Shown here: positions 23,217-28,644 of the stretch, piece by piece | Numbering within the stretch: position 1 is the first letter of the stretch | Layout: every line of letters starts with the position of its first letter | DNA from: JBNKEI01 sp050288705 | GTDB taxonomy: Bacteria; Myxococcota; Myxococcia; Myxococcales; UBA5297 | Assembly: GCA_050288705.1 (NCBI GenBank) | Contig: JBNKEI010000045.1 | Coordinates: forward strand, 1 to 28,644 | Reading direction: 5' to 3' | Length of the DNA stretch: 28,644 nt | Notes under the pieces: model-generated | The model's input: only the letters and a program-made list of their open reading frames with translations | What the model was told of the DNA's origin: nothing | Databases searched by the model: none | Made by a program: the position numbers and the translations under genes

Positions 23217-23765
23217 ATGGTCGAGCCAAGGAACGGTGAAAGAATGGAAGGACAACTACCCAATTCTCTTTCCAAAGGCATTACTTTTTCTTTTCGAAAA
23301 AGTAATGCAACGGCCTCCCGACAAGCCACTCAAATGCAAGCCATGGTTCAGAAATGGGCCGACGGAAAAGCAACACTTCAAGATGTGCGAGGCTACACCG
23401 ATGAGCAGATTTGCGCAGTAGCAAGGGTCGGATACTTGTTTTTCAATCAAGGAAAAATTGCAGAAGCAAGAATAATTTTTCAGGGCTTGTTCGCCATCAA
23501 TCCGCGAGATGCATATCTAGCTCGCGCAGTAGCAGTAGTGGAATTTGCTGCAGGAAACAACAAAGGAGCTTTGGCAGTATATGATTTAGCTATCAAGTTG
23601 GCCCCCAGAGAACCCGCCGGGTACCTGGGACGAGCCGAGGTTTTTCTTTCTATGAAATTGCACCGACAAGCAGTTCGAGATCTAAATCTAGCAGTCAAAA
23701 CCCATGGCGACCCGAAACAGATCAAGAAGGCTAAATCGCTTCTCCGCTCGATGACTTTGCGATGA
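23217..23765 (+). CDS. TPR protein resembling T3S class II chaperones (SycD/LcrH)
   Basis: Of about 182 residues, the C-terminal two thirds form three TPR-like repeats: GYLFFNQGKIAEARIIFQGL, AYLARAVAVVEFAAGNNKGALAVYD (repeat 2), and PAGYLGRAEVFLSMKLHRQA. Repeat order, the opening YTDEQICAVARVGYLFFNQG and the D-L-A-I-K-L-A-P linker match SycD/LcrH/CesD translocator chaperones, which hold hydrophobic T3S translocators in the cytoplasm. The N-terminal 50 residues are basic and unlike the family. Starts at 23205 (TTG, 4-bp overlap with the upstream stop), 23217 or 23244 are all possible. Alternative: a general TPR protein. Confidence 0.72.
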   Translation: MVEPRNGERMEGQLPNSLSKGITFSFRKSNATASRQATQMQAMVQKWADGKATLQDVRGYTDEQICAVARVGYLFFNQGKIAEARIIFQGLFAINPRDAYLARAVAVVEFAAGNNKGALAVYDLAIKLAPREPAGYLGRAEVFLSMKLHRQAVRDLNLAVKTHGDPKQIKKAKSLLRSMTLR

Positions 23766-23833
23766 GATAACCGCCATGATCGAGCAAGGCAAATTGAAGG
23801 AGTTACAGCTCTACTGAACCAAGGAGTCTAGAT

Positions 23834-24388
23834 ATGGCTACCGAAAAGGATTCAATTTTTTCTATTCCCGATAGTTTATTAAAAAAAAATCAGGTATTTT
23901 TACAAATTATTGATCAAGAGATTTCTAATACTCAGGGACCACTCCTTCGGCTTCTTAAAGTAGTTGCCAAATTGATGCGTTCACTTGGAAAAGAGGCTTC
24001 GACTAATAACCTAATCGAGCTGTGTGAACTTCAAGACGAAATACCGGGTGCTTTTGCCTCGGTAAACAAGGCACTTGAAGCAGGAAAGATTCCTTTAGAT
24101 TCTGTCGAGATCATTAAAAAGGCCAGGGAACACTCCCTTGAAATTATTAGCTGGATTCAGGAAACTTTATCCGAAAAAGGTATTTCTCCAACCATTCAAG
24201 GTTCCCCTGCCACTGAAATAAGGAATGCGATATCGGATTCATTTGCGAGCAGCACCGCTCGTGCTCGCTCAAGACGCTCGCATACCATGCTCGGCTCACC
24301 AGACTCCCCCTCGGACTCCCTGGAAAAACGGGAAGTGCCCGATGATTTGAAAAACTGGGTTAATCCTGGACGGGGAAAAATTCGTTAA
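23834..24388 (+). CDS. Hypothetical helical protein in the T3S-like locus
   Basis: Unrecognised, 184 residues. Mainly helical from residue 15 to 120 (LLRLLKVVAKLMRSLGKEAS; SVEIIKKAREHSLEIISWIQ), then a Ser/Arg-rich disordered tail (residues 130-165, S-S-T-A-R-A-R-S-R-R-S). No signal peptide. The ATG has AAGGAG seven bases upstream, and the gene lies 68 bp after the TPR chaperone on the same strand. The last codons (GRGKIR and stop) form the left edge of the tandem duplication: the same end sequence recurs at 25580. Confidence 0.68.
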   Translation: MATEKDSIFSIPDSLLKKNQVFLQIIDQEISNTQGPLLRLLKVVAKLMRSLGKEASTNNLIELCELQDEIPGAFASVNKALEAGKIPLDSVEIIKKAREHSLEIISWIQETLSEKGISPTIQGSPATEIRNAISDSFASSTARARSRRSHTMLGSPDSPSDSLEKREVPDDLKNWVNPGRGKIR

Positions 24389-24798
24389 TGCAATTTTCAT
24401 TTTACTAAGGCGATTAGCATTCTCAATTATTACAGGACACCATAATCGAACATTCGATGCTTTTGTATCTATACTCAAAAAAAACAATTAACAGGGTTCT
24501 TTCTTTATAATGAAAGACTGCAAAAACCGTTCAAACCGAGCTTGTCGTGGTCGAGGTCCTCTTTGACTTCATACGAGTGGCATTACGCTCAGAAAGATCG
24601 TGGTTTCCAATTTGATTGCTCGCGAAGCAGCAAGTACCGAATATTCACGAAACACACCAGTTGGAATCGGCAGCAGCGAGGCAGATAAGCTTAGAAAAAG
24701 AGGGGGCAGGGTATTTAAAGCGCAATAGCAGATTACCAGTGCGCAGTATTTTCGAAAAATTACCGGCAATCAATATTTTTCGGCATTGAAGAAATAAG

Positions 24799-24838
24799 AA
24801 AGCAGAGTACAGGACATTTTTCTGTGCTCTGCTTTTTG
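24799..24838. terminator. Bidirectional terminator, copy 1
   Basis: AAAGCAGAGTACAG (24799-24812) pairs with CTGTGCTCTGCTTT (24822-24835), 14 bp with one T-G pair, flanked by an A-rich left side and five T's on the right. It ends the needle-like gene (stop 24852) and may also end plus-strand transcripts of the TPR operon. Confidence 0.8.
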
Positions 24839-24851
24839 AATTATCACTATT

Positions 24852-25073
24852 CTACTTAAGGTTACCAATGACTGCCATATTCATTTCATCAACCTTCTTC
24901 AACATGTTTGAGAAGAGCTGAACCAATTCATTCAAACGCGCCATTTCAAATTGCATCTGCAACTGCTGCCTCATTTGCGGGTCTGGAACAGACGCTAACA
25001 TTCTCCTCTGCACTCCTGACAAAGCCGAACTAGTTGCTGACGAACCGCTGTCGATTATTCCACCGATACTCAT
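24852..25073 (-). CDS. T3S needle-like protein, copy 1
   Basis: 73 residues: a small-residue N-terminus (MSIGGIIDSGSSATSSALSG), a V-P-D-P turn (29-32) and one long C-terminal helix ending K-K-V-D-E-M-N-M-A-V-I-G-N-L-K. Length, the central P-D-P/PxDP turn and the ending resemble YscF/PrgI/SsaG needle subunits (70-87 residues, D-P in the turn, helix ending in I-x-x-N-F or similar). These proteins polymerise outside the cell into the T3S needle. The ATG is preceded by AAAGGAG. A strong terminator follows. It is on the opposite strand from the chaperone gene. Identification is by pattern, not alignment. Confidence 0.55.
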   Translation of the reverse strand: MSIGGIIDSGSSATSSALSGVQRRMLASVPDPQMRQQLQMQFEMARLNELVQLFSNMLKKVDEMNMAVIGNLK

Positions 25074-25216
25074 AATGCTCTCCTTTCGAGGAAGAGAAAA
25101 CTTGTTACTGCTGTGTTACTGCTGCTTAGTTATCGAGCAAGTCTACATGGAGTTGCGTTGGAGTGCTGTTTTTTTTCGAATCAACCGCACGTCACATACA
25201 GCGAGCGACCACAATT

Positions 25217-25323
25217 CTCCTGACTTCGACACTTTTTCTTTGGTCGAATCCGATAACTGTTTGAATCTATTAGGTCTGGCTTCCAACTCCAAAATGTAGT
25301 GCCTCAGAGAAAATAATTGTGTT
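25217..25323. other. Unique spacer after repeat copy 1
   Basis: About 105 bases between copy 1 and the transposase remnant. No supported feature. It may hold the minus-strand promoter of the needle-like gene, although most of the promoter-proximal DNA is inside the repeat. Confidence 0.3.
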
Positions 25324-25585
25324 GACGTCGATGCGCGCCCGGCTAGCAAGCGCCGTACCGCCTCTTTACTAGAAGAGGATTATGGCATTAAAATTCCGCT
25401 CGAGAAAATCTATAGAGTTATGGACCACGTAGCCAATAGAGAACTAGATATTAAGAAGCGTATCGCGCAGACTACGCTATCTCTCTTTAAAGAACAGGTG
25501 AACGTTTTTGTTTTTCGATGTCACCACTCTTTATTTCGAAAGTATAACGTCCGACGAATTGAGGGCATTTGGATTTAGCACGGGA
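25324..25585 (+). pseudogene. IS1634-type transposase fragment, frameshifted
   Basis: Reading from 25324: TASLLEEDYGIKIPLEKIYR (near 25354), M-D-H-V-A-N-R-E-L-D-I-K-K-R-I-A-Q-T-T-L-S-L-F-K, then V-N-V-F-V-F. A frame change at about 25508-25520 restores FDVTTLYFESITSDELRAFG. The D-x-T-T-L-Y-F-E-S block and the preceding I-P-L-E-K-I-Y-R-x-M-D pattern match the catalytic-Asp region of IS1634/IS1549-like transposases (IS4 superfamily). Only about 85 codons survive, without start, C-terminus or terminal repeats. The fragment ends exactly where copy 2 of the duplication begins. Confidence 0.75.
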
Positions 25586-25848
25586 AAAAATTCGTTAATA
25601 CAATTTCCATTTTACCAAGGCGACTAGCATTCTCAATTATTGCAGGATACCATTACTCAAAAAAACAATTAAGTCATGGCCGAGGGCCTCTTTGACTTCA
25701 TGCATGTGGCATTACACTTAGAAAGACCTTGGTTTCCAATTTGAATGCTCGCGAAGCGGCAAGTACCGAATAATCACGAAACACACCAATTCGAAAAATT
25801 ACCACAACAAGCAGGCAATCAATATTTTTCGGCATTGAAGAAATAAAA

Positions 25849-25886
25849 AAAGCAGAGTACAGGACTTTTCTGTGCTCTGCTTTTTG
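25849..25886. terminator. Bidirectional terminator, copy 2
   Basis: Same 14-bp stem as copy 1 (25849-25862 with 25870-25883) but with a 7-base loop; T-runs on both strands (seven on the minus side). It ends the second needle-like gene. Confidence 0.8.
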
Positions 25887-25899
25887 AATTATCACTACT

Positions 25900-26121
25900 C
25901 TACTTGAGGTTACCAATGACTGCCATATTCATTTCATCAACCTTCTTCAACATGTTTGAGAAGAGCTGAACCAATTCATTCATACGCGCCATTTCAAATT
26001 GCATCTGCAACTGCTGCCTCATTTGCGGGTCTGGAACAGACGCTAACATTCTCCTCTGCACTCCTGACAAAGCCGAATTAGTTGCTGACGAACCGCTGTC
26101 GATTATTCCACCAATACTCAT
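25900..26121 (-). CDS. T3S needle-like protein, copy 2
   Basis: 73 residues, identical to the copy at 24852-25073 except S15N and L47M. The ribosome site and terminator are also preserved. Flanking non-coding DNA has diverged and lost segments while the protein is kept, which suggests selection for the product or recent conversion. Same tentative identification: an extracellular needle-type subunit of a type III secretion apparatus, with the V-P-D-P turn at 29-32 and a single long C-terminal helix. Confidence 0.55.
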   Translation of the reverse strand: MSIGGIIDSGSSATNSALSGVQRRMLASVPDPQMRQQLQMQFEMARMNELVQLFSNMLKKVDEMNMAVIGNLK

Positions 26122-26254
26122 AATGCTCTCCTTTTAGGGGAAGAGAAGATTTGTTACTACTGCTTAGTTGTCGAGCAAGCCTACATGGAGTTGCGTTGAG
26201 GTGCTGTTTTTTTTCGAATCAACCGCACGTCACGTACAGCGAACGACCACAATT

Positions 26255-26583
26255 ATTATGCCCGCAGTGCAAATCTAGAACAATTTCATATGTTTTACAA
26301 ACCACGTGCCTAGAAATTATGGAGTGCCGATAATGCTTCCTTCTTCGGAAATTTTGAATAACGCGTATATAACACCTAGATAATCGATACTGCCGAAGGT
26401 TAGAAATACAATTCGGAAACATTCAGAATAGCTGTATTTGTTTCGCCAAAAGAGCCATGATCGCTGTTGCTTCTGTCGCTGTCTTTCTTGATACTCTTTT
26501 GTGAAACGCTTTCCTTCGTGCGAAATATTTGCTGTTTTGCTTTCAAAGTACATGAGGGAAGCACCGCAAAGAGTCTTTCTCAA
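26255..26583. other. AT-rich region without a supported gene
   Basis: About 330 bases between the repeat and the GC-rich block. A CPQC pair is readable on the plus strand (about 26260-26275), and a minus-strand open frame (26317-26583) starts with TTG exactly at the GC junction. Neither has a recognisable family or ribosome site, so I leave both uncalled. It could be the remnant of a truncated gene. Confidence 0.4.
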
Positions 26584-26594
26584 ATAGCGGTTGG

Positions 26595-26807
26595 GCAGAA
26601 GAACGACACCGGCGGCAGTACGCCGTGTTCCTGCACGCGGGAGGCTACGAGGGCTTCCAGCAGACCTACGACCAGATCTTCAAGGCTTGGTTGCCCGGCA
26701 GTGGCAAGAAGCTGCGCGAGGAGCCCTGCTTCGAGGTCTACCTGAACAGCCCCGACCAGGTGAAGCCCGAGGATCTCCGAACGGAGATCTGGCTGCCCCT
26801 TCAGTGA
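26595..26807 (+). pseudogene. GyrI-like effector-binding domain, 3' fragment
   Basis: The frame reads Q-Y-A-V-F-L-H-A-G-G-Y-E-G-F, then KAWLPGSGKKLREEPCFEVY and E-I-W-L-P-L-Q with a stop at 26805-26807. This is the C-terminal third of a GyrI-like small-molecule-binding domain (AraC-type effector domain). The usual 80 or so upstream residues are missing because the GC-rich block starts here. No start or ribosome site fits. Composition is GC-rich. It lies 115 bases upstream of the AraC-type regulator and is related to that protein's own C-terminal domain, so it was probably a neighbouring paralogue in the source genome. Confidence 0.72.
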
Positions 26808-26922
26808 ACCCGGGCGCGCCCCGACACGCAGCGGCCAGACCGCGCTACCGCCAGATTCGCACGCGCTGTCAAGCACTGCCAGGAGCCAACGGCTATCTTC
26901 GTGTGCGTGAAGTGGAGGAGCG

Positions 26923-27829
26923 ATGCTGACGCAGTGGGATAAGATCAAGGCCGCCGAGCGGATGCAGGCGCACATCGAGGCGCACCTCGGCGACAGGATC
27001 ACCATGGCCGCCCTAGCACGGGCGGCGCGTTACTCACAGTGGCACGCGGCTCGAGTGTTCAAGGAGCTTACGGGAAAGTCGCCCTTTCGAGTACATCCGC
27101 CTGCGTCGCCTCTCTGCCGCGGCAGAGGAGCTTCAGAAGACGTCGCGCAAGGTTGTGGACGTAGCCTTCGACTTCGTCTTCGACTCGCACGAGGGCTTCA
27201 CCAGGGCCTTCGCCCGACAATTCGGCATGTCGCCCCTCTTCTTCCGCAAGACCGGGTCGACCGTGCAGCTGTTCATGCCCCCGCAGCTCCGCGACTGGTA
27301 CACGAGGAGGCAACGAGGAGAGCAAGCAATGCCCGAGAACAAGAAGTTAGAAACCGTCTTTGTCCAGGTCCTCGATCGGCCGGCCCGCAAGATGATCGTC
27401 AAACGCGGCACCAAGGCCACCCACTACTTCGAGTACTGCGAGGAGGTGGAATGCGACGTCTGGGACCAGCTCGCGGCCATCCCCAACGCCGTGCAGGAGC
27501 CGCTCGGCATGTGGCTCCCCGACCGTCTCCGGCCGGCGGGGACCTCTGAGTATGTACAGGGCGTCGACGTCGCCACCGACTTCGCTGGCGAGGTTCCGGA
27601 GGGCTTCGAGGTCACCGAGCTGCCCGCCTGCAAGATGATGGTGTTTCAGGGACCGCCCTTCGAGGACAAGGATTTCGAGCAAGCGATCTCGTCACTCTGG
27701 GACGTGATGAAGTCCTACAAGCCGGAGACCTACGGATTCGCCTGGGCCGACGATGACGGCCCGCGCTTTCAGCTCAAGCCCGAGGGCTATCGGGGCTACA
27801 TCGAAGGCCGCCCCGTGCGAGCCGTGTAG
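26923..27829 (+). pseudogene. AraC-family regulator with GyrI-like domain, frameshifted
   Basis: An N-terminal AraC/XylS DNA-binding domain (M-Q-A-H-I-E-A-H-L, MAALARAARYSQWHAARVFK, F-K-E-L-T-G-K-S-P-F) is followed in another frame by E-Y-I-R-L-R-R-L-S-A-A-A, VVDVAFDFVFDSHEGFTRAF and G-M-S-P, then a linker and a GyrI-like C-terminal domain (VFVQVLDRPARKMIVKRGTK; GPRFQLKPEGYRGYIE). Deleting one T from TTT at 27085-27087 joins both parts into one protein of about 302 residues. It is a true mutation or a read error. Codon use is GC-rich and foreign. The start is ATG 26923 with GGAGGAG nearby. It likely sensed a small molecule in its source organism. Confidence 0.85.
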
Positions 27830-27990
27830 GTCTTCGAGCAGCGGCGCTGGGACTCGCCTTAACCTGCGGCGTGTCACGAAGAACTCGTACGCGTAGTAGT
27901 AGTAGTAGTCTGAGTACCGCCGGTGCATCGCGGGCTGTCGAGTAGCCCCAAGTCATTACCTTCTCGGAGCTCTCACGGAACCGTACTAGT

Positions 27991-28344
27991 GTAAGCAATG
28001 CACCTACAGGCATGGCAGAACGAGCCCAATTTCGACGAATCAGTATCCAATCAAACTACATAGAAAAGAGTACGATAGAGCCGCTATGATGCCGATTCTG
28101 CGTTGCTCGCTACCCATGCTCGCGGGGTAAAATGGCCAGGATTTTCAGCTACCTCATCAGGGTCTTGGCGGAGAACGGAAACTAAATACTCGTGCACAGG
28201 AGCCCCGGCAGCTACTGCGGTTTGAAGAATTGTACGCAGCACATCTAGTACAAATCTGCCTTCTATAGTTTGACGAAATAGTGAGGAGCCTTGTATTAAT
28301 TTTTCGGTACGCAACACCCGTTCTCGTAAATTATTGATATATTC
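27991..28344 (-). mobile_element. IS66-family element A, right end (truncated)
   Basis: The outer end GTAAGCAATGCA (27991-28002) begins with GTAA as IS66-family ends do, and faces the minus-strand transposase that stops at 28084. The 5' remainder is cut off at 28344, where another IS66 end begins. The eight bases before the end are GTACTAGT (27983-27990). Confidence 0.68.
28084..28344 (-). pseudogene. IS66 transposase (TnpC) C-terminal fragment
   Basis: The minus-strand frame is open from 28344 to the stop at 28084: L-R-T-E-K-L-I-Q, then SSLFRQTIEGRFVLDVLRTI, A-P-V-H-E-Y-L-V-S-V-L-R-Q-D-P and A-E-N-P-G-H-F-T-P-R-A-W. This matches the end of IS66 transposases (pattern: x-S-x-F-x-x-T-x-x-G, later Y-L-x-x-L-L-R-x-P, then N-P-x-x-x-x-P-W). 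About 87 residues of a protein that is normally near 500. It is interrupted by the IS end at 28345, so not functional from this copy. Confidence 0.75.
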
Positions 28345-28644
28345 GTAAGCAATGCATTAGCGGGGACCTGACAGACTACAAACGCCCAAGTAGGTTGGCA
28401 ACCAAACCAAATTGTTTGGAAAGGCCAACAAATGAAAGAATCCATTCGAACAAGTAATGAGCAGCCAGAAAATCAAGGTGTAATAAACCTAGAGGAGGTG
28501 GCCAAGCAATTTGCACATTTTCGCCAAACCCATCAGAAAGGTGCGCGGATTCCGCAAGAGTTACGGGAAGCAGTGGAAAAGCTGGCCGAAGAAGGCATAT
28601 CGCTAACCGAAGTGTTACCTGCCTGCGGACTAACATTATGGCAA
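28345..28644 (+). mobile_element. IS66-family element B, left end (runs off window)
   Basis: It starts with the same 12 bases, GTAAGCAATGCA (28345-28356), as element A's end, read inward, and is followed 75 bases later by a TnpA-type accessory gene. The preceding eight bases are ATATATTC (28337-28344), a candidate target duplication. Element B appears inserted in element A's transposase. Confidence 0.65.
28432..28644 (+). CDS. tnpA: IS66 accessory protein TnpA, 5' part
   Basis: Starts at ATG 28432 and stays open for 71 codons to the window end. I-N-L-E-E-V-A-K-Q-F-A-H-F-R, then R-I-P-Q-E-L-R-E-A-V-E-K-L-A, then a helix with L-T-E-V-L-P-A-C-G-L. This R-I-P-x-E-L-R-x-x-x pattern and the downstream helix-turn-helix-like segment match the first ORF (TnpA helper) of IS66-type elements, required with TnpB and TnpC for transposition. 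It is 87 bases inside the left end. The rest of the element is outside the window. Confidence 0.7.
   Translation, partial: MKESIRTSNEQPENQGVINLEEVAKQFAHFRQTHQKGARIPQELREAVEKLAEEGISLTEVLPACGLTLWQ

Larger units (their letters stand above)
24370..25216. repeat. Tandem duplication, copy 1
   Basis: About 847 bp, beginning with the end of the 184-residue gene and ending at CCACAATT (25209-25216). It aligns to 25580-26254; homology starts at ACGGGAAAAA/CACGGGAAAAAA and stays high except for segments missing in copy 2. It contains one 73-residue gene (minus strand) and a bidirectional terminator. The 24389-24851 part has no gene of its own. Confidence 0.8.
25580..26254. repeat. Tandem duplication, copy 2
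   Basis: About 675 bp homologous to 24370-25216, with several deletions relative to copy 1 (offset 1210 at the left edge but 1048 at the gene). It ends at CCACAATT (26247-26254). The needle-like gene and terminator are retained while the intergenic DNA has shrunk. The 25586-25848 stretch has no gene of its own. Confidence 0.8.
26584..27990. other. GC-rich block of foreign composition
   Basis: Base composition switches abruptly from AT-rich to GC-rich near 26584-26600 and back at 27990. Codon use inside is strongly G/C-ending, unlike every other gene here. It carries a truncated GyrI-like domain and a frameshifted AraC-type regulator, as found in Firmicutes and Actinobacteria. The right edge coincides with an IS66 end at 27991. 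A transferred island or a chimeric assembly join are both possible. Confidence 0.75.

Noticed and set aside
26317..26583. 88-residue minus-strand ORF next to the GC-rich block
   Set aside because: TTG start exactly at the composition junction, no ribosome site, no recognisable domain; could be a cut remnant but not supportable.
27892..27909. GTA trinucleotide run
   Set aside because: A short microsatellite of about five units outside any gene; common by chance and without evident role.
26580..28013. Several long minus-strand ORFs in the GC-rich block
   Set aside because: High GC opens spurious frames; the plus-strand GyrI/AraC reading explains the region with real family motifs.
1..28644. 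CRISPR arrays, tRNA or rRNA genes
   Set aside because: No regularly spaced repeats, cloverleaf-like sequences or rRNA segments were noticed in the intergenic regions.

Overview
This is a bacterial chromosomal contig, mostly of moderate GC (mid-40s by eye, not counted). Gene content fits a Gram-negative bacterium: Tat translocase, a TonB-like protein, menaquinone synthesis (MenA/MenB), an EF-P lysyltransferase (EpmA), a surface-polysaccharide-type flippase and SppA with an apparent outer-membrane barrel. The enlarged TatC, the barrel-SppA architecture, the small Cys-rich CPFF protein and traces of type III secretion make me lean to Myxococcota or another deltaproteobacterial lineage. This is inference; no rRNA or other decisive marker is present. 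The first 15 bases are the 3' end of an Illumina adapter, so the window starts at a draft-contig edge.

Layout. 1-850: two small unknown genes, the first possibly a type III secretion (T3S) needle-like protein, separated by a perfect 13-bp hairpin. 965-4305: Cys-rich small protein, Hsp20, EpmA, and a minus-strand group (thiamine-binding DUF77 protein, zinc-ribbon protein, two-TM protein). 4526-9665: Sfp-type phosphopantetheinyl transferase plus flippase, a ThiF/MoeB-like E1 enzyme, a UPF0104 membrane protein and a DUF4389 membrane protein. 9964-10464: unknown, possibly secreted. 10755-14291: menA-menB (minus) divergent from tatA/B-tatC (plus); TatC carries a helical insertion of about 160 residues. 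14305-17435: DUF985 cupin and the barrel-SppA protein. 17581-22344 (all minus): metK, Nif3-like protein, ferredoxin-nitroreductase, iron-sulfur flavoprotein and a TonB-like protein.

22726-26254 looks like a satellite T3S locus: a SycD/LcrH-like TPR chaperone between two unknown genes, followed by a tandem duplication (847 and 675 bp) whose two copies each carry a 73-residue needle-like gene and a strong bidirectional terminator. A broken IS1634-type transposase fragment lies between the copies and abuts the second one.

26584-27990 is clearly GC-rich and holds a 5'-truncated GyrI-like domain and a frameshifted AraC/GyrI regulator. It is either a foreign insertion or an assembly chimera. It stops exactly at the end of an IS66-type element (27991), which is itself interrupted at 28345 by the left end of another IS66 copy whose tnpA runs off the window. 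No tRNA, rRNA or CRISPR array was seen.
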